64,000 nucleotides of DNA from Mucilaginibacter sp. SMC90 (GCF_022811725.1 NZ_CP094527.1:6510001-6574000); one strand, 5' to 3'. Counted from the first letter of the stretch, positions 52,019-60,115 are shown. Translations and numbers: made by a program. Notes: generated by a model not told the origin, from the sequence alone.

Positions 52019-52563
52019 GCCCTGCCCTCCTTACGTGATAAATGCGCGGCACCTACCAAAGCCATCAGCAATAAAACAGAAATAGCCTCAAAAGGCAGCA
52101 GGTATGTGGTCATTAAATTAATGCCGATATTTTCGGTCATCAACGTAGTTGGTACGATCTCATTTTTTTGTGTGATGGACTGCTTTACCCATGGCAGGTT
52201 ATCGGCATCGGTTTTAAGGATAATGTTTATGATCACCGCTAAAAACAGCACAGCCAGTATAACTGCCGGTACTTTAGCCATGTTAACAAACTTTCCCTTT
52301 TGCTGTTGGATCACATTCAGTGTTTCGCGACCGGAAAGCATAAACGCAAAAAGGATGAGCACCAGGATGCCGCCCACGTAAATCACTACCTGCGTTACCG
52401 CCACAAAATCGGCAAGGGCCAATACATACAAGCCGGCAAGGGCAAACAAAGTCACAAAAAATATAAAAATACTTCTGACCAGGTTTTTGCTCAAGGCAGC
52501 ATACAGCGCCGAAGCAATGGCAATAAAACTCATCACGTAAAACAGCAACCGAACCAAGGTCAT
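52015..52563 (-). CDS. nuoJ: NADH-quinone oxidoreductase subunit J
   Basis: A five-helix membrane subunit of 182 residues. LAGLYVLALADFVAVTQVVIYVGGILVLILFAFMLSG is the signature region containing the pi-bulge helix, and LLMALVGAAHLSRKE is the last helix. It overlaps nuoI and nuoK by four bases at each end. Confidence 0.95.
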   Translation of the reverse strand: MTLVRLLFYVMSFIAIASALYAALSKNLVRSIFIFFVTLFALAGLYVLALADFVAVTQVVIYVGGILVLILFAFMLSGRETLNVIQQQKGKFVNMAKVPAVILAVLFLAVIINIILKTDADNLPWVKQSITQKNEIVPTTLMTENIGINLMTTYLLPFEAISVLLLMALVGAAHLSRKEGRA

Positions 52564-53147
52564 GCCCCACCCTCCTTTTGTTTCATAGCGGCTAATTTCG
52601 CAGCCTGCTTTTCGGCCTGTTGCTTATCAAAAAGAGCACGCTTTTCGGCGGCATCTTCAGCTGTCATGTCCGAAAACTGGTAAACCAAATCACTCAACTG
52701 AAAAACGGTTTTATCGTACTGATTGGTCATGGTGATACATTCGGTTGGGCACACAATAGTGCACAAACCGCAATACATGCATTTGGCCATATCAATATCA
52801 AATTTGGCGGCGTATAAACGTTTGGTTGTCCCGTCGGACGTTTGGCCGATAGCTTCTGTTGCCTTGATCGATTCGATATCGATACAATTAACAGGGCAAA
52901 CCTTAGCACAAAGATCACATACTATGCAATCGTCCATTTCCACATCCAACTGGTAACGGCCCACTTCAGGAACCGGTAATTGCTGCTTAGGATATTGGAT
53001 GGTATTGGTACCATGTTCCAGTTGTTTAAAGTAATTGCTATCGCTCACGGTCACAATTTCCCTTTTGCTATTACCCGCAAAAAGGTGGCGTATGGTAAGG
53101 CTTAAACCTTTCCATGCCGTTGTAAACGCTTTTATTACTTTATTCAC
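52560..53147 (-). CDS. nuoI: NADH-quinone oxidoreductase subunit I, two 4Fe-4S clusters
   Basis: A 195-residue ferredoxin-like subunit that carries electrons to the quinone site. Two CxxCxxCxxxCP sets are seen: Cys74, 77, 80, 84 (CIVCDLCAKVCP) and Cys123, 126, 129, 133 (CMYCGLCTIVCP). The C-terminal 40 residues are a charged helix (EKRALFDKQQAEKQAAKL) beyond the usual core. The start is GTG at 53147, placed at the border of a GTTGATTTTTTTGATT repeat that fills the 123-base gap to nuoH. Confidence 0.95.
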   Translation of the reverse strand: MNKVIKAFTTAWKGLSLTIRHLFAGNSKREIVTVSDSNYFKQLEHGTNTIQYPKQQLPVPEVGRYQLDVEMDDCIVCDLCAKVCPVNCIDIESIKATEAIGQTSDGTTKRLYAAKFDIDMAKCMYCGLCTIVCPTECITMTNQYDKTVFQLSDLVYQFSDMTAEDAAEKRALFDKQQAEKQAAKLAAMKQKEGGA

Positions 53148-53174
53148 CGTTGATTTTTTTGATTTCGTTGATAA
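53147..53174. repeat. Repeat family K copy between nuoH and nuoI
   Basis: CCGTTGATTTTTTTGATT followed by TCGTTGAT matches the tract after the dCMP deaminase gene (about 33321-33346, opposite strand). The nuoI GTG start codon lies at its edge. The remaining bases to nuoH contain TTGATTTCTTGACTC-type low-complexity repeats. Confidence 0.5.
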
Positions 53175-53270
53175 TTTTAAATTTGATTATCCTATTTTTC
53201 GCTTTCTCTTATTTTACTTCTTCTCTTTTATCTTGCTTCCTGACTCTTGATTTCTTGACTCTTTCTCCAA

Positions 53271-54341
53271 CTACATTAACCACAACCGCCACACGCCCGA
53301 TATCAACATGCAGGCAAAAGCAAGCGGTGTTAATACTTTCCAGCAAAGGTTCATCAGCTGGTCAACCCGTAAACGGGGCAGTGTCCACCTGATCCACATT
53401 TGTACGCCTACAAGGGCCAGCGTTTTTAGTACTACCCAAAATATGCCCCAGGCCACGCCGGTTGTCCAGGTTGCCAGTTTAACGCCTCCAATGTTAGGCA
53501 GCGGCGTATTCCAGGCACCTAAAAACAAAATCACTGCTATCATTGATACCAGGAACATCATCGAATACTCGGCCAAAAACACCAGTGCAAAGCGGATGCC
53601 TGTAAACTCGGTATGGAAGCCTGCCACCAGTTCCGACTCCGCTTCCGGAATATCAAAAGGCGCACGGTTACTCTCGGCCAGTGAAGCTATAAAATAGATC
53701 ACAAACGCGATCAATAAATGTGGTGCGCGGAAAACATTCCAGCTAAAAAATCCACCTATCTGAGATACATCCCAAAAACCGGCAAACTTTATCTTTTCGG
53801 CAGCCAGGATACCTTGCTGGGCAGAGATCACCTGCAAGTCCAGCGTTTGTGCTATCATTACAACCGATATAATGGCAAAACCCGCAGGAATTTCATATGA
53901 AATGATCTGCGCTGCCGAACGCATGGCCCCGAGGATAGAATATTTATTATTGGATCCCCAACCCGCCATCAGGATCCCTAATGTTTCGATAGAGATAATA
54001 GCGAAGATGTAGTACAGGCCAATATTAGTTTTTGAAGGAATAAGTCCGGGTGCCCAGGGTAGCGCGGCAAAGCCAAGATATACCGCTATAAATATTACTG
54101 CCGGAGCGAGCATAAACAACCATTTGTCGGCGGCCGCCGGGATGATCAGCTCTTTCTGAAGCATCTTTAAAATATCGGCCAGCGTTTGCAGCGAACCATA
54201 TTTTCCTGTCTCTGTGGGACCAAGTCTGTCCTGTATAAACGCTGATATTTTACGCTCGGCATATACCCCGAATAAAGCGAAAAAGGCCGAAAAACTGAAC
54301 AACCCAATTGCCGCAATAAAATATGTAAAATAATAGTTCAA
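53271..54341 (-). CDS. nuoH: NADH-quinone oxidoreductase subunit H
   Basis: A 356-residue heel subunit of complex I that links the quinone cavity to the membrane arm. YAERKISAFIQDRLGPTETGKYG is the hallmark first loop, SAAQIISYEIPAGF and ESNRAPFDIPEAESELVAGFHTEFTGIRFAL the charged motifs. The start is TTG at 54341 (NYYFTYFIAAIG), with an in-frame stop codon upstream and a -7 box 22 bases before it. It is the first gene of the unit; nuoA to nuoG are not in the window. Confidence 0.95.
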   Translation of the reverse strand: MNYYFTYFIAAIGLFSFSAFFALFGVYAERKISAFIQDRLGPTETGKYGSLQTLADILKMLQKELIIPAAADKWLFMLAPAVIFIAVYLGFAALPWAPGLIPSKTNIGLYYIFAIISIETLGILMAGWGSNNKYSILGAMRSAAQIISYEIPAGFAIISVVMIAQTLDLQVISAQQGILAAEKIKFAGFWDVSQIGGFFSWNVFRAPHLLIAFVIYFIASLAESNRAPFDIPEAESELVAGFHTEFTGIRFALVFLAEYSMMFLVSMIAVILFLGAWNTPLPNIGGVKLATWTTGVAWGIFWVVLKTLALVGVQMWIRWTLPRLRVDQLMNLCWKVLTPLAFACMLISGVWRLWLM

Positions 54342-54363
54342 CAGGAATATTTGCTTAAGGGTG

Positions 54364-54371
54364 CAAACTTA
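54364..54371 (-). promoter_or_regulatory. -7 box TAAGTTTG before nuoH
   Basis: A minus-strand match to TAnnTTTG, 22 bases before the TTG start, and the likely promoter of the nuoH-N unit. The -33 element is unclear. Confidence 0.5.
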
Positions 54372-54447
54372 CTAAATGTTGAGTTATTTAGAATGATTAA
54401 ATTATATATTAAGTTGATAGGGATTATTGGGGATTGGTTAATTGTAC

Positions 54448-54809
54448 AAGTGAGTGGTTGATTGGGTTTATTAAGTGAGTGGTTCTAATTTGTTTGTCTG
54501 AACTCGAATTTTAAGAATTGCGTTTTCCTGGCGCGAGTCTTGTGGGCTGGACTAAGGGATGGCGACTTGTGCCTTCCAAACTTTTCCTGGCGCAAGTCTT
54601 GTGGGCTGGACTAAGGGGGGATGACTTGTGTCCAAACACTGCAGAAGGCACAAGTCACCAGCCCTCCACCAACAACACAAGACTTGCGCTAAAAATGGTA
54701 AGTTAAAAACTTAAGTAATGGCTAACCACGGGTTACGCTACGCTAAACCCGCGGCAGATACCTTATTTAACCAACCACTCACTTAATCAACCCAATCAAC
54801 CACTCACTT
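54448..54809. repeat. Large inverted repeat, family E copy 2, with nested direct repeats
   Basis: 37-base arms at 54448-54484 and 54773-54809 match at 36 positions (arm contains AAGTGAGTGGTTGATTGGGT). Inside lie two direct copies of about 57 bases (from 54525 and 54583; CTGGCGCAAGTCTTGTGGGC), an inverted copy (GCACAAGTCACCAGCCC..ACACAAGACTTGCGC) and CCACGGGTTACGC..GCGTA-type sequence. The right arm covers the TGA of murI (54804-54806). It fills most of the 462-base gap between murI and nuoH. No protein is encoded. Confidence 0.85.
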
Positions 54810-55652
54810 ACAAACAACCAAATCATTAGCCGATATAAATGTAGATTTTACGGGGGCTGAAAAGAACAGCGAGGCATGATGATCAAAATCGGCGGTATCA
54901 TCGGTAGTGGTATAAAACCTATTTTCGCCGTTGCGGCTTATCTTTTGTTCTATTTCGGGGTGGCGGTTTAAATAATCAACCAGGCTTTTGGCTACGATAT
55001 CGCCCTGCCCAACTACATTAATGCCCTCGGGCAAATGCGCTTTGATCTTGTCCTGGATGATAGGATAATGTGTACAAGCCAGCAAAATGGTATCAATATT
55101 GGGCGATTGAGCCATGATCTGATCCAGGTACAGCTGCACAAAGAAATCGGCACCGGGTTTATCGTATTCGCCATTTTCAATAAGCGGCACCCAAAGCGGG
55201 CAAGCTTGCTGATGCACCTTAATATCCGGAAAAAAGTTATTGATCTCTAAAAGATATGATCCCGACTGCACTGTTCCTTTTGTACCAAGCACTCCTATCT
55301 CTTTAGTTTTGGTATAATCGCCTATGATCTCGGCCGTTGGGCGGATCACGCCTAATACTCTTTTTGAAGGATCTCCTATATGTTTAAGATCCTGCTGCTG
55401 TATGGTGCGCAGTGCTTTGGCAGATGCTGTGTTACATGCCAGGATCACCAGCGGGCATCCCTGGTCAAACATCCACTGTACACACTCCCAGGTGTACTGG
55501 TGTATGGTACTGAACGAGCGGTTGCCATAAGGGGCACGGGCATTATCGCCCATATATATATAATCGTAACCGGGCAGCTGCTCTATAATGGAGCGAAATA
55601 CGGTTAACCCGCCAAAGCCCGAATCAAAAATACCAATGGGTTGATTTGACAT
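54804..55652 (-). CDS. murI: Glutamate racemase
   Basis: A 282-residue cytoplasmic enzyme that makes D-glutamate for peptidoglycan. IGIFDSGFGGLTV holds catalytic Asp10 and Ser11; the two catalytic cysteines are Cys73 in ILACNTASAKAL and Cys193 in LLACTHYPII. The ATG at 55652 is used; an upstream TTG belongs to the -7 box. The last codons and the stop codon lie in the arm of a repeat element. It ends the uppS-bamA-ompH-murI cluster but has its own promoter box. Confidence 0.95.
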   Translation of the reverse strand: MSNQPIGIFDSGFGGLTVFRSIIEQLPGYDYIYMGDNARAPYGNRSFSTIHQYTWECVQWMFDQGCPLVILACNTASAKALRTIQQQDLKHIGDPSKRVLGVIRPTAEIIGDYTKTKEIGVLGTKGTVQSGSYLLEINNFFPDIKVHQQACPLWVPLIENGEYDKPGADFFVQLYLDQIMAQSPNIDTILLACTHYPIIQDKIKAHLPEGINVVGQGDIVAKSLVDYLNRHPEIEQKISRNGENRFYTTTDDTADFDHHASLFFSAPVKSTFISANDLVVCK

Positions 55653-55655
55653 ATA

Positions 55656-55663
55656 CAAACATA
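55656..55663 (-). promoter_or_regulatory. -7 box TATGTTTG fused to the murI start
   Basis: A match to TAnnTTTG, with TAT and then the ATG of murI directly after it. It also touches the end of the T-run of the ompH terminator. Confidence 0.45.
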
Positions 55664-55692
55664 AAAAAAGCGTCCCGTAATTACGGGACGCT
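55662..55692 (-). terminator. Terminator after the first ompH copy
   Basis: AGCGTCCCGTAA and TTACGGGACGCT form a perfect 12-base stem followed on the minus strand by seven T, 26 bases past the ompH stop codon. Confidence 0.92.
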
Positions 55693-55718
55693 CTTGTATA
55701 ATTTACTTAAAGGTGATT

Positions 55719-56231
55719 TTATTTTAAACCTAATTTCAATTTCACGGCAGGCATCAAATCGTCGCCAGCCGGAGATACGATCATGCTCACTTGTGATGAA
55801 TCCAATACGTAAGCGTAGCCTTTTTCTTTAGCTACAGCCTGTACAGCCTGGCTAACTTTATCAATAATTGGCTTACCTAATTCTTGTTTTTTAGCATCAA
55901 CTTGTTGCTGAGCGTTATTTTGATAATCGTTCATGCGTTTTTGGATATCCTGCAACTCAGAAGTTTTTGCCTGACGCACTGCATCTGTCATTGTAGATGC
56001 ATTTTTATCCAAATCAGCACCTTTGGTTTGCAATTCACCGTTCATTGTAGTTAACTGATCAATGAATGTTTTTTGATAGGCCTGTAATGTTGTAGAAACA
56101 GTTTTAGTTTCAGGCATCTGATCAATAACCTGGCTGAAGTTAACATAACCTATTTTTGTTTGCGCTTTAGCGAAACTACCCACGAACAACATACCTGCTG
56201 CAACTAAGGCGACTTTAAATAGTTTTTTCAT
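55719..56231 (-). CDS. OmpH/Skp-family periplasmic chaperone, copy A
   Basis: 170 residues from the ATG at 56231, with a signal peptide ending in GSFAKAQ. The body (45-135) is a long coiled coil (LQDIQKRMNDYQNNAQQQVDAKKQEL) ending in VAKEKGYAYVLDSSQV, the OmpH/Skp pattern. Skp trimers hold unfolded outer-membrane proteins for BamA. It is a tandem duplicate of copy B upstream: equal length, with most positions identical and a central block of over 20 residues unchanged. A different in-frame ATG at 56306 would add an unlikely leader. A 223-base gap with a terminator separates it from copy B, so it probably has its own promoter. Confidence 0.92.
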   Translation of the reverse strand: MKKLFKVALVAAGMLFVGSFAKAQTKIGYVNFSQVIDQMPETKTVSTTLQAYQKTFIDQLTTMNGELQTKGADLDKNASTMTDAVRQAKTSELQDIQKRMNDYQNNAQQQVDAKKQELGKPIIDKVSQAVQAVAKEKGYAYVLDSSQVSMIVSPAGDDLMPAVKLKLGLK

Positions 56232-56401
56232 TTTTGTTTTGTGTCCTGTGTTTAATAATGGATAATAATTATCTGTTTGTTTTTGTAACGTGTATCTGCA
56301 AATCACTCATGAATTAACCCGGAAACAGCTTTTCAATGAACAGGAACATTGGCGGCTATTTTCCCCGGTTAAATAACACTATGTAATTTGATTGGTAAAC
56401 A

Positions 56402-56440
56402 TAAAAAAAGCGTCCCGTTTAATCAGGGCGCTTTTTTTAT
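56402..56440 (-). terminator. Terminator after the second ompH copy
   Basis: TAAAAAAAGCGTCCC..AGGGCGCTTTTTTTA, an imperfect stem with T-run on the minus strand. It is very like the terminator after copy A, which suggests that gene and terminator were duplicated together. Confidence 0.85.
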
Positions 56441-56454
56441 ATCATTTGTGATTC

Positions 56455-56967
56455 TTATTTCAAGCCTAATTTTAGTTTTACAGCAGCCATCAGGTCGTCA
56501 GCATCAGGAGATACCAATAAAGTGATCTGTGATGAATCCAACACATAAGCATAACCTTTTTCTTTAGCTACAGCCTGTACAGCCTGTGTAGCTTTATCAA
56601 TAAGCGGCTTGCCTAATTCCTGCCTTTTAGCGTCAACTTGTTGCTGAGCATTGTTTTGGTAGTCATTCATACGCTTTTGAATATCCTGCAATTCGCTTTC
56701 TTTAACGCTGCGTACGGCATCAGTCATAGTAGCTCTTTTTGACTGGTAATCCTGTCCTTTTGTTTGGTACTCAGTGTTCATAGTAGTAAGCTGATCAATG
56801 AACGTTTTTTGGTAAGCCTGGATAGACGCAGTTACTGTTTTAGTTTCAGGCATCAGATCAATTAGCTGATTGAAGTTGATGTGACCGATCTTAGTCTGAG
56901 CATTTGCAAAGCTGCCCGCAAATAATAAACCAACTGCAACCAAGGCAACTTTAAATAGTTTTTTCAT
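56455..56967 (-). CDS. OmpH/Skp-family periplasmic chaperone, copy B
   Basis: 170 residues with signal peptide MKKLFKVALVAVGLLFAGSF, identical in the first 11 residues to copy A. The coiled-coil block ELQDIQKRMNDYQNN and the end KEKGYAYVLDSSQ are shared; the first third (GHINFNQLIDLMPETKTVTA) differs at several places. It should act as an outer-membrane protein chaperone. It follows the third family member after 48 bases and is probably transcribed with bamA. Confidence 0.93.
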   Translation of the reverse strand: MKKLFKVALVAVGLLFAGSFANAQTKIGHINFNQLIDLMPETKTVTASIQAYQKTFIDQLTTMNTEYQTKGQDYQSKRATMTDAVRSVKESELQDIQKRMNDYQNNAQQQVDAKRQELGKPLIDKATQAVQAVAKEKGYAYVLDSSQITLLVSPDADDLMAAVKLKLGLK

Positions 56968-57015
56968 TTTCCTTTTTCTGTGTTTAAATAATAGTTCGAT
57001 TTATCTTAATTCAAA

Positions 57016-57546
57016 TTATTTAGCAAATACTCCTGGTTTTAGTCCTAACCTGGTTATAACATCCGCACTTTTATCATATCGCGGGTTAGCATACAACATG
57101 ATCACCTCGCTGTTTTTATCAAAAATCATATCCAGGTTATCGCCTTCGGCAATTGCTTGTACAGCTTTAGACACTCTATCCTGAATAGGTTTAATCAGCG
57201 CCGTGCTTCTTTGCGAAAGCTCACCATCCGGACCAAACTTTTGGCGTTGAAAATCTTTCGCCGCCTTTTCTTTTTCTACTATTTCGGCCTCGCGGCGTTT
57301 CTTCATATCAGGGGTCATCAACACCTGATCGGCCTGATATGATTTGTACAAACGGTCTATTTCCTGAAAACGGCCGTCAACTTCTTTTTGCCACTGATCA
57401 GATAATGCAGCCAATTGTTTTTGCGATGAAGCATATTCAGGCATGTGCTTTAATATATACTCCGAATCAACATAAGCAAAACGTTGCGCATATGCGCCTG
57501 CAAAAGCAGTTAACGTAAAAAAGGCTACTAAAATTATCTTCTTCAT
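57016..57546 (-). CDS. OmpH/Skp-family periplasmic chaperone, copy C
   Basis: 176 residues from the ATG at 57546 with signal peptide ending in AGAYAQ. RFAYVDSEYILKHMPEYASSQKQLAALSDQW and a charged coiled coil (RREAEIVEKEKAAKDFQRQ) fit OmpH. It is much less similar to copies A and B than they are to each other. An upstream in-frame ATG at 57711 lies inside bamA and is rejected. It starts 16 bases after the bamA stop codon, the classical bamA-skp order. Confidence 0.93.
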   Translation of the reverse strand: MKKIILVAFFTLTAFAGAYAQRFAYVDSEYILKHMPEYASSQKQLAALSDQWQKEVDGRFQEIDRLYKSYQADQVLMTPDMKKRREAEIVEKEKAAKDFQRQKFGPDGELSQRSTALIKPIQDRVSKAVQAIAEGDNLDMIFDKNSEVIMLYANPRYDKSADVITRLGLKPGVFAK

Positions 57547-57562
57547 ATATTCGGTACGCAAA

Positions 57563-60115
57563 TTAATTAAATCCGCCGGATAAACTCTGAGAAATTGTAA
57601 AATGGAACTGGCCTTTGTTTGCATCCGGTTGTCCCGGTATTTTGTCAAAGCCATAACCATAATCCAACCCAAGTAAACCAAATATAGGTAAAAATATCCT
57701 CGCGCCCACACCTACCGAACGTCTTACGTTAAATGGATTGAACTGGCTAAACTGGTTCCATGCGTTACCACCCTCAGCAAAAGCAAGCAGGAATATAGTT
57801 GCCGACTGACTTGCAATAACCGGGTGACGAAGCTCCAGTGTATATTTATTATAGATTGCACTACCTGTATTGGTGTTCTGATTTTCATTTGAACCTTCAG
57901 GTACTATCGAGAAGTTTTGGTAACCACGTAAACCAATGATCTCACTACCCTGTAAAAACTGGTAGCTCTGCATACCGTCGCCACCTAATTTAAAGCGCTC
58001 AAATGGTGATGGGCCAACTTCATGGTTATACTGACCAAGGAAACCAAACCGCACTTGCGACATCAATACAAACTTACCTACCAGTTTCGAGAACCATTGT
58101 GCATCATATTTAAATTTATAATACTCAACAAAATGGTAACGCTGCTCAGGAGTAGCTATTTTATAGTTGATATCATTAAACAATGAGTATGGAGGCGTAG
58201 CCTGGATAGTAAGCTTAATGTTTGAACCCTGTGTTGGGAAAATAGGCGCATCTATTGAGTTACGGCTCAACTCCTGGGTTAACTTGATGTTGTATGAAGT
58301 ACCATTGGTGAACAGGTAACCAGTATAGTTATCAAGGCTGTAATGGTCAAAGTTAAGCGAGTAGTTTAACTGGAAGTAGTTATCAGGCCATTTCAAACGT
58401 TTACCTAAGGTAACACCCACACCGTTAATACGCAGGTTGTTGTAGTAAGGGCTTGATTTTGGATAGTACTGACCGGTTGAACTTCCCTGGGTATAAGCTG
58501 ATAACGCAAAGTAGATTGGTTTTTTACCACCTAACCATGGCTCAGAGAATGTGAACGAGAAGTTTTGATAAGTACGGCCGCTTGACTGTCCTCTTAAACT
58601 TAATTTCTGACCATCACCTTTTGGAAGTGGTTTGTAAGATTTAAGGTGGAAAATATTACGGATAGAGAAGTTGTTAAATGTTAAACCTAATGTACCTACC
58701 AACTGGCCACCACCAAAACCACCCGAAAGCTCGATCTGGTCTGAAGGTTTTTCAACTACGTTATAAACCAAATCTACAGTACCATCCTGAGGGTTGATAT
58801 TAGTTGGTTTAGGTTCAGTTTTTTGCTCATCAAAGTTGCCTAACTGTCCAATTTCACGAGCACTGCGAATCAGCAACTCTTTGTTGAACTTTTGTCCCGG
58901 TTTAGTCTGGATCTCACGCATTACCACCTTATCGTTAGTAACATCGTTACCTTTTAACATAACGCGGTTAATGGTATACTGAGGGCCTTCGTAAATTCTC
59001 ACATCTACATCTACAGTATCGTTGTATACCCTTGTTTGTACCGGATCGGCATTAAAGGTAAGGTAACCATCATTTAAATAAAGAGATGAAACGTCATCAT
59101 TACCCGGTGTAGGGCCACTTAAGCGTTTGTTCAATTCATCTTCGCTAAATACATCACCTTTTTTAACATGGAGTATCCGGTTCAACAAATCGGTAGTATA
59201 CTTAGCATTGCCCGAAAACTTAACATTACCAAAGTAATATTTAGGGCCTTCATATACTTTGAGTTTTACGTTTACAGTTTCATCATCGTGTTTCCAAACA
59301 GAATCACTCAGGATCTCGGCATCACGATAACCTCTTCCCTGCATCTTTTCAACCAGGTTTTGCTTATCTTCTTCGTATTTATCCTGTTTAAATTTCTTTG
59401 AACCAAATAGGTTATACCATTTACGTTTACGGGTTTTACTTAAAAAGCCGCGCAGGGTGCTGGTGCTAAATGCTTTATTGCCTTCAAAAATAACGTCATT
59501 GATTTTAACCTTGGTTTTCTTATCAATGGCAACATCTAATATAACACTGTTAACATCGCCCTGATCTTTGCGTTGAGTGATAGTAACGGTAGTGTTTAAG
59601 AAACCTTTTTCATTAAAATGTTTTTTAATGATAGCAGTTGTTGTACTTATAAGGTTTTCGTTAACGATTTTGCCAACGCGGTCATTCAGTTTTTTCTGAA
59701 CATCTTCAATTTCACCTTTACGAATGCCGGTTAAGTGCATGCGCGACAAACGAGGACGCTCCATAACTGCTATCTCCAGGTAAATGGTATCCATGTTAAT
59801 TTTGGTGATGTTTAACTGAACATCATCAAATAAGCCCTGTTGATACAGGGTTTTGATAACCTCGGCATTACGCTCGCCCGGAAGGTTGATCCGATCGCCT
59901 TTGGTTAACTTGGATAACTGGATAAGGATGTCTTTATCAAGATATTTTGCGCCACTAACAGAAATACCACCAATAATATAATCCTTAGGATTAAGATAAC
60001 TTAAACTATCAGCCGGTATCGATTTTGTAAGTGTAGGCCTCGGCCCATTGGATATCTGGGCGAAAGCCGTAGTAGCCAAAACCGAGAAAAGAATAGCAAA
60101 AAGAAATTTATACAT
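57563..60115 (-). CDS. bamA: Outer-membrane protein assembly factor BamA
   Basis: An 850-residue Omp85 protein with a signal peptide (1-19, ending in TTAFAQ). Five POTRA domains (about 45-435) contain the repeated GN.(A/V/Y)FS and GP.Y pattern (VYEGPKYYFGNVKFSGNAKY, IYEGPQYTINRVMLKGNDV). The C-terminal barrel (about 460-850) includes ELSGGFGGGQLVGTLGLTF and the lid-loop motif region near SEIIGLRGYQ; it ends with FHFTISQSL. It inserts barrel proteins into the outer membrane. It lies 63 bases after uppS on the same strand. Confidence 0.95.
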   Translation of the reverse strand: MYKFLFAILFSVLATTAFAQISNGPRPTLTKSIPADSLSYLNPKDYIIGGISVSGAKYLDKDILIQLSKLTKGDRINLPGERNAEVIKTLYQQGLFDDVQLNITKINMDTIYLEIAVMERPRLSRMHLTGIRKGEIEDVQKKLNDRVGKIVNENLISTTTAIIKKHFNEKGFLNTTVTITQRKDQGDVNSVILDVAIDKKTKVKINDVIFEGNKAFSTSTLRGFLSKTRKRKWYNLFGSKKFKQDKYEEDKQNLVEKMQGRGYRDAEILSDSVWKHDDETVNVKLKVYEGPKYYFGNVKFSGNAKYTTDLLNRILHVKKGDVFSEDELNKRLSGPTPGNDDVSSLYLNDGYLTFNADPVQTRVYNDTVDVDVRIYEGPQYTINRVMLKGNDVTNDKVVMREIQTKPGQKFNKELLIRSAREIGQLGNFDEQKTEPKPTNINPQDGTVDLVYNVVEKPSDQIELSGGFGGGQLVGTLGLTFNNFSIRNIFHLKSYKPLPKGDGQKLSLRGQSSGRTYQNFSFTFSEPWLGGKKPIYFALSAYTQGSSTGQYYPKSSPYYNNLRINGVGVTLGKRLKWPDNYFQLNYSLNFDHYSLDNYTGYLFTNGTSYNIKLTQELSRNSIDAPIFPTQGSNIKLTIQATPPYSLFNDINYKIATPEQRYHFVEYYKFKYDAQWFSKLVGKFVLMSQVRFGFLGQYNHEVGPSPFERFKLGGDGMQSYQFLQGSEIIGLRGYQNFSIVPEGSNENQNTNTGSAIYNKYTLELRHPVIASQSATIFLLAFAEGGNAWNQFSQFNPFNVRRSVGVGARIFLPIFGLLGLDYGYGFDKIPGQPDANKGQFHFTISQSLSGGFN

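Noticed and set aside
54525..54715. Possible CRISPR array in the murI-nuoH gap
   Set aside because: Only two direct units of about 57 bases plus an inverted one, with no regular unique spacers and no cas genes.
55719..56306. Longer ompH copy A starting at 56306
   Set aside because: The extra 25 residues would precede a perfect signal peptide that is identical to that of copy B; the start at 56231 is preferred.
57016..57711. Longer ompH copy C starting inside bamA
   Set aside because: The extra 55 residues come from bamA codons in another frame and would bury the signal peptide.
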